Positions 8,217 to 15,924 of a stretch of 36,139 bases of DNA are shown here, piece after piece. The notes beneath the pieces are model-generated. The model did not search any database. It was given only the letters and a program-made list of their open reading frames with translations, and was not told where the DNA came from. Made by a program: the position numbers and the translations under genes. Each line of letters starts with the position of its first letter. Within the stretch, counting starts at the first letter, position 1. The DNA is from Arcobacteraceae bacterium (lineage in GTDB: Bacteria; Campylobacterota; Campylobacteria; Campylobacterales; Arcobacteraceae), in assembly GCA_023229945.1 (NCBI GenBank), contig JALNYH010000021.1, forward strand, positions 1-36,139, given 5' to 3'.

Positions 8217-9013
8217 CTATCCATTTCCTCTATAGTAGTGGGTGGTATTGGTTGTTTTATGAAAAGTTCCAAAGCCAAAACACCTTGAAAAAGAAGCATA
8301 TCTTTGCCATCTTTGTATCTCAAATCCATCTCTTTTGCAAGAGCCAAAAAAGGTGTGATTTTGCCGTATATACAATCAAATGCAAACTGTGCATTTTTCA
8401 TAAGAGTGACTAATAACTCTTTTGGTATTGGTAGATAGTCGTCTTTTAATCCTGCACTTGTGGTATTTATGATGAGAGGTACTGAGGTACTGAGTGACTG
8501 AGTGACTGAGGAAGAGAGTTCTTCTATCGTGTAGCATTTACATCCTAGTTCTTCAAAAAACTCTAGTCTTCCTTTTCTTGAGCGGTTTATGATGGTTACT
8601 TCTATATTGGCATCTTTTAGGGCTACTGCTATGGCTCTAGCAGTTCCTCCAGCTCCTAGAATAAGGGCATTTTTTATATCACCAAATTCTTCAATAGCTT
8701 TGATAAATCCTAAGCCATCTGTATTGTAGGCTATGACTTTGTTATTTTCTTTTACATAAGTGTTTACAGCACCTATTTTTTGTGCTATTCCTCTTATCTC
8801 ATCTGCGTTTTTGAAAGCATCTTCTTTATGAGGGACTGTGATATTTGCTCCCTCAAGTCCAAGATTTAAAAACTCTTTTTTTATTTGTGAGCCATCAAGT
8901 AAAAGATATTTATCATAATATCCATCAATACCCAAAGATTTCAATGCACTATTTTGCATTAGTGGAGATTTGCTATGTTCTACTGGATTACCAAAAATTC
9001 CAAGTTTTATCAT
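8204..9013 (-). CDS. aroE: Shikimate dehydrogenase
   Basis: A 269-aa NADP-dependent enzyme reducing 3-dehydroshikimate to shikimate in the aromatic amino acid pathway; normal length. Substrate-site motif LGIFGNPVEHSKSPLMQN at the N-terminus, NITVPHKEDAF with the catalytic lysine, YNTDGLGF with the aspartate, dinucleotide motif LILGAGGTARAIA, and the C-terminal DGKDMLLFQGVLALELF are all present. It overlaps the upstream AsmA-like gene by 4 nt and the downstream LapG-like gene by 13 nt. Unusually, four 8-bp tandem units encode a serine-rich stretch (SSSVTQSLSTSV) in the NADP-domain region; a change in unit number would shift the frame. Confidence 0.97.
   Translation of the reverse strand: MIKLGIFGNPVEHSKSPLMQNSALKSLGIDGYYDKYLLLDGSQIKKEFLNLGLEGANITVPHKEDAFKNADEIRGIAQKIGAVNTYVKENNKVIAYNTDGLGFIKAIEEFGDIKNALILGAGGTARAIAVALKDANIEVTIINRSRKGRLEFFEELGCKCYTIEELSSSVTQSLSTSVPLIINTTSAGLKDDYLPIPKELLVTLMKNAQFAFDCIYGKITPFLALAKEMDLRYKDGKDMLLFQGVLALELFIKQPIPPTTIEEMDRCLK
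8479..8510. repeat. Octanucleotide tandem repeat inside aroE
   Basis: Four consecutive 8-mers: GTACTGAG, GTACTGAG, TGACTGAG, TGACTGAG. The unit length is not a multiple of three, so slippage by one unit would truncate or extend AroE and affect the coupled downstream gene. Confidence 0.85.
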
Positions 9014-11043
9014 TTAAAGAGACCTTTTAGAAGTTGTTTTGTCCCTTCATCAAGGTTTTTTTCCAACGTTCTATCTAGTTCTTTGTTGATTTTTTCTTTT
9101 ACTTTTTCTTGAACAGCTTTTTGACCATCTATAGATATATTTGGTGATGCAGTGTCACCTGTTAGCTTGATTTTCATTGGATATTTAGCTACTTGCATTT
9201 CAAGTAGTGCATCAATTTTGTTTGCTTCTGTATCCAAATGAGCATCTTTTGTTTTGATATCTACTACCGATGAGCTCATATCAAGATTGGTTTTGATGAT
9301 GTTTTTGTCTATCTTGCTCTGTAAGGTTGCTTTTGAAAAAGTCTCTTTGAGGATATCAATACCTGTAATAGTTGCTATCAATGATGTCATATCGTTTTTC
9401 GTGAAATGCCCCCCAGCAAAATCAGCATTTACAAGACCTAATTTTTCCAAAGTATTGTAAGTGATTTCGCCTGTGATTTTTCCTTTGAAAAACTGTCCAT
9501 AATCTAGCATTTTTAAGATTTCTAGGATTTCAAGTGAATTTATATCTACTCTTAGTTTTTCATTTATCATATTTGCTTTGAAACTTCCACCTAGTGTATT
9601 TGAGTGGATATTGAGTGTTAAATCTTCACCTTTTTGTTGTATATCTCCATTGATTTCCATAGCACCTATTAGTTTAGTCTCTGTAATAAAATAAAGATTA
9701 TTCAAGTCACTAATATTGACTTTGAAATCACTATTTAGTGAGCTATCTTCTAGGTCAAACAAAGTTTCTTTTGTGTTAAGATTCGCTATTGTTGAGACGA
9801 AATCAACACTAGAATTGATTTTGGAATTGTCTAATTTTGTATTTATATCAGCACGAAATTTATTGCTTTGAGGCATATTTATATCAAACTCATCTTTTAT
9901 TGTTTTTGGTACAAATACCCCATTTTTGATATTTGTGATGATATTTCCATCTAATTCACCCATTTTGGCATTGTTGATTTTTAGATTTACATCAACTAGA
10001 GCATTTGCATAATTTGGAAGTGAAATCATATTAAATAGGCTCTGAGTATTTAGATTTTTGATAGTACCATTTACACTATGAGGCTCGAAATTTTTGAGAT
10101 TTAAAGCTATATTGGTAGCACTATTTGCCACATCTGAAAGAAGTGTGATATCTAGGCTTTTATCGTCACCTTTGATAGTACCATTTGCGTTGAAATTACC
10201 TTTTAAAGGATAGTTAATAATAGGTGAGAAAAGTCCAAGTTCTTGTATTTTGATATCATATTTGCCAAGTATTGACATATCTGTTGGTTGAATATTTCCA
10301 TCAGTTGAGATTTTTGCCAAATTAGAATCAAAAATCAAATCAAAATCTACATTTTTGTGTAAAAGTGCATTTGCATTGATTGTGAAGTTAGTTTGAGGAA
10401 GCTCTATACCAAAGTCTTCTTTCATTACTTTTGTATCAACTTTCCCATTACTAACATCTAGTTTTACTATCCCATCCAAAGAATTTTGACTGAAATCTTT
10501 GATTAAAATATCACTATTAATATCAGCTTTTGCATAGTTTTTTTGTCCTGCTAGTTGTAAAATCTCAGACAATTGAGCATTTTTGATATTTGCTATGATT
10601 TTACTAGGATTGAATTTGGTAAGTTCTATATCAAATGATGTATCACTTGAAGCTATATCAGAAGTTCCCACAACCTTAGCATATCCCAAATCACCACTTG
10701 CTTTTCCAAGTAAGTTGAACCCACCTTGAAGCTCACTTCCAGCAAGTTCAGAAAATGTACTCAAATCAGCCAATTTAAGATCAAAATTCAAATCAAAAGA
10801 TTTTCCAAACAAAGAATAATCCCCTGCAACTAAAATCTGGTTTTTTGCTATTTTTAAATCAATATCAATAGACCCCCAAGATAACCCAAACTTATCAAAT
10901 TTTGCATCTAAGCCTGTGTTTTCTTTGATTTTAGATTCTACAATACCCCCAACAATAGGATTTCCTATAGGTGTAAACAAAAATACAAATGTTCCCACAA
11001 ACATAAATATCAAAAACCCAGTTACTAATAATATAAATCTCAT
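9010..11043 (-). CDS. AsmA-like envelope protein
   Basis: A 677-aa protein with one N-terminal membrane anchor (about residues 3-27, ILLVTGFLIFMFVGTFVFLF) and a long periplasmic region of repeating beta-rich segments such as SDIASSDTSFDIELTKF and DGNIITNIKNG, lacking cysteines. This is the pattern of AsmA/TamB/YhdP-like bridge proteins thought to help move or order phospholipids between the inner and outer membranes. The C-terminus (about 640-677) is a lysine/glutamate-rich helix. ATG 11043 follows AAAGGA. It lies 31 nt after ligA and overlaps aroE by 4 nt, so it is translated within the operon. The fold class is likely; the precise subfamily cannot be named from the sequence alone. Confidence 0.75.
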   Translation of the reverse strand: MRFILLVTGFLIFMFVGTFVFLFTPIGNPIVGGIVESKIKENTGLDAKFDKFGLSWGSIDIDLKIAKNQILVAGDYSLFGKSFDLNFDLKLADLSTFSELAGSELQGGFNLLGKASGDLGYAKVVGTSDIASSDTSFDIELTKFNPSKIIANIKNAQLSEILQLAGQKNYAKADINSDILIKDFSQNSLDGIVKLDVSNGKVDTKVMKEDFGIELPQTNFTINANALLHKNVDFDLIFDSNLAKISTDGNIQPTDMSILGKYDIKIQELGLFSPIINYPLKGNFNANGTIKGDDKSLDITLLSDVANSATNIALNLKNFEPHSVNGTIKNLNTQSLFNMISLPNYANALVDVNLKINNAKMGELDGNIITNIKNGVFVPKTIKDEFDINMPQSNKFRADINTKLDNSKINSSVDFVSTIANLNTKETLFDLEDSSLNSDFKVNISDLNNLYFITETKLIGAMEINGDIQQKGEDLTLNIHSNTLGGSFKANMINEKLRVDINSLEILEILKMLDYGQFFKGKITGEITYNTLEKLGLVNADFAGGHFTKNDMTSLIATITGIDILKETFSKATLQSKIDKNIIKTNLDMSSSVVDIKTKDAHLDTEANKIDALLEMQVAKYPMKIKLTGDTASPNISIDGQKAVQEKVKEKINKELDRTLEKNLDEGTKQLLKGLFK

Positions 11044-11074
11044 ACTTTAATCCTTTTTATTCGTCATTTGGTAA

Positions 11075-13036
11075 TTAGTCTTTTTCACTACTCACTAATC
11101 CATTCAACTCATCTTCCCCAATCACTTTCACTCCAAGCTCCAATGCCTTATCAAGCTTGCTACCAGCGTCACTGCCACATATCAAAAAGTCTGTTTTTTT
11201 GGATACTGATGATGCTACTTTTGCCCCAAGAGACTCTAATTTTTCTTTCAAAATATCTCTACTTATACTCAAAGTTCCTGTAATTACTACAGTTTTACCA
11301 CTAAATACTGTATCGTGATTTTGTATCACTTTGGTTACGGTTGGTGAAATGAGAGCAAAAAGCTTTTGAATTACCTCTTTGTTTACTCTTGAAAATTCCA
11401 ACACGCTATCAGCCATCTCTTTACCCAAGCCATCTATCGCAATAAGCTCTTCATAGGTAGCATTGACAAACTCCAAACCAAACTTTTTGCATAGTTCTTT
11501 ACTTGCAACTTCACCTATTAGCTCTATCCCCATAGCATTTATTACTTTATGGCAAGGGGAGTTTTTGGTGTTTTCTATTGCATTTAGAAGGTTGTTGATT
11601 TTTTTCTCTTTAAAACCCTCCAAATCAGCCAAATCTTCATATTTTAGAGCATACAAATCCAAAATATCAGATATTTTTTTCTCATTATAAAGCTGTTCAA
11701 CTATTTTATTGCCAAGCCCATCTATATTCATAGCATTTTTACTTGCAAAATGTATGATAGAGTTTACTACTCTTGATGGACACTCTAAGTTTTGACATTT
11801 TAGGATTATCCCCTCATCAAGGAGTTCTTTGCCACAATCAGGACAATTTGATGGTCTTTGAATTGCTACTTCACTACCATTTCGTCGCTCAGTGAAAACT
11901 TTGATAATCTTTGGTATAACATCACCACTTCTTATAATAGTGACTGTATCACCTATCATGATATCAAGTCTTGCAATTTCATCAAAGTTATGTAGAGTAG
12001 CTCTTTCAACCACAACTCCTTCTATATCCACAGGCTCTAGGACAGCCACAGGAGTCACTACACCAGTTCGTCCAACTTGCAGTATAACATCTTTTAAAAC
12101 TGTAGACTTTTCAACCGCCTCAAACTTATAAGCACATGACCATCTTGGGTGTTTGACAGTATATCCTAGCTCATTGCAAGTAGCAATTGAGTTGATTTTG
12201 ACCACCATACCATCAAGCATCATAGGGATTGTATTTCTTTGTTTCGCCATTGAAGCATAAAACTCTTCCACTTCTTCTATAGTAGCACATATTTTAGACA
12301 TAGGTGGATTTAAAAAGCCAAGATTTCTTATAAAGCTCATTTCTTCAGCAATGGTTTTGAATGAGAGTGTATTGTATCCTATTCCCCAACTATAAAAAAA
12401 CAGTTTTCTACTTGCTGTCACTTTTGGGTCTAGTTGTCTAAGACTTCCAGCAGCTGCATTTCGTGGATTTGCAAATGGTTGTTCACCATTTTTGATTCTT
12501 TGGATGTTGATTTGTTCAAAGTCATCTTTTTTGATTACTATTTCACCACGGATTTCTATGGTATCAAGATAGTCAATCTCTAGTGGTATTGAGTGGATAG
12601 TGAGGATATTATTTGTAACATCTTCCCCTATCGTCCCATCACCTCTTGTGATTGCAGTTTTGAGTTTGCCATTTTCATAGATAAGATTCATACTAGCACC
12701 ATCAAACTTTGGCTCACAATAAAATTCCAATTCACTATGTATTTTTCTAGCACGATTTGCCCAGTCGATAAGCTCTTCATGATCAAATACATCTTCTTGT
12801 GACCACATTCTTGATAAATGAGGAGCTTTATTAAACCCATCAAGCACCACACCGCCTAGTCTTTGAGTAGGTGAGCTTTGTAATATGTGTTGAGGATGGA
12901 GTGATTCATAAGCTTTTAATTCACGGTAAAGTTTATCATATTCTTCATCGGTAGCTTGTGGATTGTCTAATACATAATAAGCCCAAGCCCAAGAGGATGC
13001 TAGTTTTACTTTTTGTAAGTATTCATCATGTGTCAT
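11075..13036 (-). CDS. ligA: NAD-dependent DNA ligase
   Basis: A 653-aa replicative and repair ligase using NAD. The N-terminal Ia domain is followed by the adenylation site with K110 in EPKFDGASMNL, then the OB fold, the zinc finger with four cysteines at about residues 398-419 (CPDCGKE...CQNLECPSR), helix-hairpin-helix motifs, and a C-terminal BRCT domain (from VFSGKTVVITGTL to the end). Length is normal. ATG 13036 has AAGGT about 6 nt upstream. It appears to be the first gene of the ligA-AsmA-aroE-lapG-like operon, 68 nt downstream of the receiver-PAS gene on the same strand. Confidence 0.98.
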   Translation of the reverse strand: MTHDEYLQKVKLASSWAWAYYVLDNPQATDEEYDKLYRELKAYESLHPQHILQSSPTQRLGGVVLDGFNKAPHLSRMWSQEDVFDHEELIDWANRARKIHSELEFYCEPKFDGASMNLIYENGKLKTAITRGDGTIGEDVTNNILTIHSIPLEIDYLDTIEIRGEIVIKKDDFEQINIQRIKNGEQPFANPRNAAAGSLRQLDPKVTASRKLFFYSWGIGYNTLSFKTIAEEMSFIRNLGFLNPPMSKICATIEEVEEFYASMAKQRNTIPMMLDGMVVKINSIATCNELGYTVKHPRWSCAYKFEAVEKSTVLKDVILQVGRTGVVTPVAVLEPVDIEGVVVERATLHNFDEIARLDIMIGDTVTIIRSGDVIPKIIKVFTERRNGSEVAIQRPSNCPDCGKELLDEGIILKCQNLECPSRVVNSIIHFASKNAMNIDGLGNKIVEQLYNEKKISDILDLYALKYEDLADLEGFKEKKINNLLNAIENTKNSPCHKVINAMGIELIGEVASKELCKKFGLEFVNATYEELIAIDGLGKEMADSVLEFSRVNKEVIQKLFALISPTVTKVIQNHDTVFSGKTVVITGTLSISRDILKEKLESLGAKVASSVSKKTDFLICGSDAGSKLDKALELGVKVIGEDELNGLVSSEKD

Positions 13037-13104
13037 TTTGTACCTTATATTTGATAATATTTATCTGTTTTATCTATATAAGAGTATCCAAAAATCCCTT
13101 AAAA

Positions 13105-14406
13105 CTATTGTAATTTTTTCTTCATATCGTAGTGGTGTACCACATCTTCAAGTTCTTTTATTCTATTGTTTGCTATTTCTAATTCTTGTCGTTTATTCAA
13201 AAAAGCATCTTGTAAACTTTTCTTTTCTATTTCCAATGCTTGCATTTTTAGTGTTTGAGTTTTTAGTTCTACTGCTAAAGAATTGATTTTTGATTGTTCT
13301 TGTGATGTTTTTTCTCTTTGCATAGAGTAAAAACTATCTTGTTTATTTGCAATACTTTGTAACTCTTTTTCTCTAAGATTTAAGTTAGTAAGTAACATTG
13401 CATTTTTTTCTCTTAGTCTATAAACTTGCTCTTGAAATGACTCTTGAATATTGAGAAAGTATTGTGTCTTTGCATCAAGTTCATCATTAAACTTTGCTCT
13501 CAATTCAGTTTCAATTTGATTTTTGGTTCTTATTTTTTCAGATTTTAAATCTATTACATTTTTTTTGAGATGTTTATTAAACTCAGATACTTTTTCACTT
13601 TCTTCTACTTCATCAGTTATGATATGTCTTGAGCTAATATATTCTTTTATATTTCCATGACTGTCACGAATAGGCATAATCATAGCATTTACAATATAGC
13701 TACTTCCATCTTTGGCTTTATTCTTGACTTTTCCTCTCCAAATCTCTCCATTTGTAATAATACTCCACATCTGAGCAAAAATATCACTATTCATATCAGG
13801 ATGTCTTACAATACTATGAGGTTGTCCCAATATTTCTTCTTTTGAATATCCTGAGATTTCACAAAATACATCATTTGCATAAATAATATTTCCTTTTAAA
13901 TCTGCTTTTGTAATAAGATTGTGTTTGCCAAGTAGTGTAAACAAAATTTCTAATTCTTTATTTTGCTTGATAATTGTTTCTTCATGTTCAAAAGATAATA
14001 ATACTTGATAGATAAGTATAAGAAAAGTTTTAAGCTGTACTGGTTTTAGTACAAATTCATTGAGTTTTACTTTGAGAGCTTTGATAAATAAATCTTTTGA
14101 CATATCACCAGTGATAAGCATTAAGGCTATTTTTCGGTCTGTTTTCCTGATTTGTGTAAATAAATCAAGACCATTCATCTTGGGCATATTATAATCAGCC
14201 ATTACAATATTTAACTCTTGTTTATGCTTTGTATATACTTCAAATCCTTCTTTTCCATCAGAAGCCGTATATACATTTTTGAATAAATAACCAAGCGTAT
14301 TCTTGAAATTCTCTAATATCAACAAATCATCTTCTACTATCAAAACAGAATATTTTGCGAATATAGGTTTTACCTCGTGAAGGTTAAAATTATGAGCACT
14401 TAACAC
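13105..14406 (-). CDS. Receiver-PAS protein with C-terminal coiled coil
   Basis: A 433-aa signalling protein. Residues 18-135 form a receiver with D26/D27, phospho-acceptor D71 (VMADYNMPKMNG), T99 (LITGD) and K121 (VLKPV). Residues about 150-265 form a PAS domain (ADLKGNIIYANDVFCEISGY, SIVRHPDMNSDIFAQMW, then a PAC-like tail). From about 270 to 430 it is a long charged coiled coil. No kinase, GGDEF, DNA-binding or HAMP domain is seen, so the output is probably protein-protein contact. The start is GTG with AGGGG upstream; no ATG is available before the phosphorylation site. The receiver and PAS resemble those of the gene at the left edge, so the two may be paralogues. Confidence 0.85.
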   Translation of the reverse strand: MLSAHNFNLHEVKPIFAKYSVLIVEDDLLILENFKNTLGYLFKNVYTASDGKEGFEVYTKHKQELNIVMADYNMPKMNGLDLFTQIRKTDRKIALMLITGDMSKDLFIKALKVKLNEFVLKPVQLKTFLILIYQVLLSFEHEETIIKQNKELEILFTLLGKHNLITKADLKGNIIYANDVFCEISGYSKEEILGQPHSIVRHPDMNSDIFAQMWSIITNGEIWRGKVKNKAKDGSSYIVNAMIMPIRDSHGNIKEYISSRHIITDEVEESEKVSEFNKHLKKNVIDLKSEKIRTKNQIETELRAKFNDELDAKTQYFLNIQESFQEQVYRLREKNAMLLTNLNLREKELQSIANKQDSFYSMQREKTSQEQSKINSLAVELKTQTLKMQALEIEKKSLQDAFLNKRQELEIANNRIKELEDVVHHYDMKKKLQ

Positions 14407-14479
14407 ACTTTACACCCCTAAAAATCAACAAATAACTAAAAACTACAACACTCAAGTAAGATTTTTAAATCTTTTATTT

Positions 14480-14485
14480 AGTATA
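14480..14485 (-). promoter_or_regulatory. Possible promoter with adjacent palindrome for the receiver-PAS gene
   Basis: TATACT on the minus strand lies about 74 nt before the GTG start, with AAGATTT/AAATCTT (14458-14473) directly downstream as a possible operator. The rest of 14407-14601 is AT-rich and holds a weak hairpin AACTAA/TTAGTT (14568-14585) that may terminate pepD. I see no gene there. Confidence 0.35.
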
Positions 14486-14601
14486 TCATAAATTGTTTTA
14501 GTTTTCATAATTTTAGAAGGAAATATAAGAATATATTATATGTATAAATATTTTTTATATGAAAAATAACTAATTACTTTTAGTTTTTTAGAAGAATATA
14601 A

Positions 14602-15888
14602 TTAAGCAATCCCCATCAATACATCTTTTAAAATTTTGAATATTTTTTCTATGGAAGCGAGTTCTACTCTTTCATTGTATGAATGAGGTAAATGAATATT
14701 TGGTCCTAATGAAGCTATCTTTATATTTGGGTATTTATGTTTTAGGATAGAACACTCAAGTCCTGCATGTATTGCATAAAGTTTTGGATTTGGAAATTCT
14801 TTTTTGTAAGCTTCAAGCAAAATATCACTTAGTTCATTTGTTTGTGGATTCCATGCTGGGTATTTGCCATTCGTGCTTGATGAAAATCCAAAGTTTTCTA
14901 AAAGTAGGGCAGTTTCATTTGTGATAAGTTCTAATTTATCATTGTCCATTGACCTAGCACTAAGCTCTACTGTCACTTTCTCAAAATCTGTTTTGATAAG
15001 GGCTAGATTTATTGATGTGATAACTGATTGTAGATTTTTATCGTATTCTCTTATTCCATTTGCAAAGGAATATAAAAAATCTACTATTTTTGGGCTAAGA
15101 ATTGTCAGATGTTTGGCTTCAGTACTTAGTTTATTAATAGTAGTAAAAGAATCTTTAGAGATAATTTTATCCTTTGAAGCAACTATTGCACTTACACTTT
15201 TTGGAATAGAGTTGATTCTCTCACCTCCATTTATATCAAGTACCAAACAATTTGATTCTTTCAAAGTACGAGATAGAAGTTTGATTGCATTTGGAATATT
15301 TTTGTCTATATCTACACCACTATGCCCACCATCTAATTCATTTACACTGATTTCATACAATGTATATCCATCATTTGGAATAATCTCTTTTTTTGCAATA
15401 GTTCCTTTTATATCTACCCCACCAGCACATCCAATACAGATTTCATTTTCACATTCACTATCAAGATTTATCATATAAGTTGAGTTGAGCTCAAAATCTA
15501 TATCATTAGCACCAAGCAAACCAATTTCTTCATCACTTGTAAAAAGATATTCCAAATCCAAGCCACTATCCATGCAAGCCATCATCATAGCACAACCTAT
15601 GCCATTATCAGCCCCAAGCGTAGAGTTTTGAGCATACAAATACCCATCTCGTTCTATAATTATCGGAGGAGTGGCATTGTCATCTAAACACACGATATCA
15701 TAATGTGATTGCAAACATACTTTAGCTTTAGAATTTTCTTTTTTGCATAGTATATTATTGGCATCATCAACAAAAGTTTCATACCCTCTATCCGTAGCAA
15801 AGTTGGTAATAAAATCAATAAACGGCTTATGATTCTTGCTACATCTTGGAATTGCAGTCAATTGATGAAAAAAATTTATAACACTCAC
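14602..15888 (-). CDS. pepD: Aminoacyl-histidine dipeptidase (peptidase D), M20 family
   Basis: A 428-aa zinc metallopeptidase of the M20 family that hydrolyses Xaa-His and other dipeptides in the cytoplasm. Metal and catalytic motifs: LQSHYDIVCLDD (histidine and aspartate), TLGADNGIGCAMM with the bridging aspartate, FTSDEEIGLLGA with the catalytic glutamate pair, and the C-terminal GPNIHLPHSYNERV that supplies the last histidine. It is shorter than the roughly 485-aa E. coli enzyme, but all motifs are present. The start is GTG 15888 with AAAGG upstream. It follows ccsBA by 36 nt and is probably co-transcribed with it. Confidence 0.92.
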   Translation of the reverse strand: MSVINFFHQLTAIPRCSKNHKPFIDFITNFATDRGYETFVDDANNILCKKENSKAKVCLQSHYDIVCLDDNATPPIIIERDGYLYAQNSTLGADNGIGCAMMMACMDSGLDLEYLFTSDEEIGLLGANDIDFELNSTYMINLDSECENEICIGCAGGVDIKGTIAKKEIIPNDGYTLYEISVNELDGGHSGVDIDKNIPNAIKLLSRTLKESNCLVLDINGGERINSIPKSVSAIVASKDKIISKDSFTTINKLSTEAKHLTILSPKIVDFLYSFANGIREYDKNLQSVITSINLALIKTDFEKVTVELSARSMDNDKLELITNETALLLENFGFSSSTNGKYPAWNPQTNELSDILLEAYKKEFPNPKLYAIHAGLECSILKHKYPNIKIASLGPNIHLPHSYNERVELASIEKIFKILKDVLMGIA

Positions 15889-15924
15889 AAAAAAACCTTT
15901 TTAATTAATGCTTAACGCTTAAAA

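Noticed and set aside
14864..15478. 204-codon open frame on the plus strand
   Set aside because: It is wholly antisense to pepD, whose catalytic motifs are all present on the minus strand. The frame has no recognisable domain and no ribosome-binding site.
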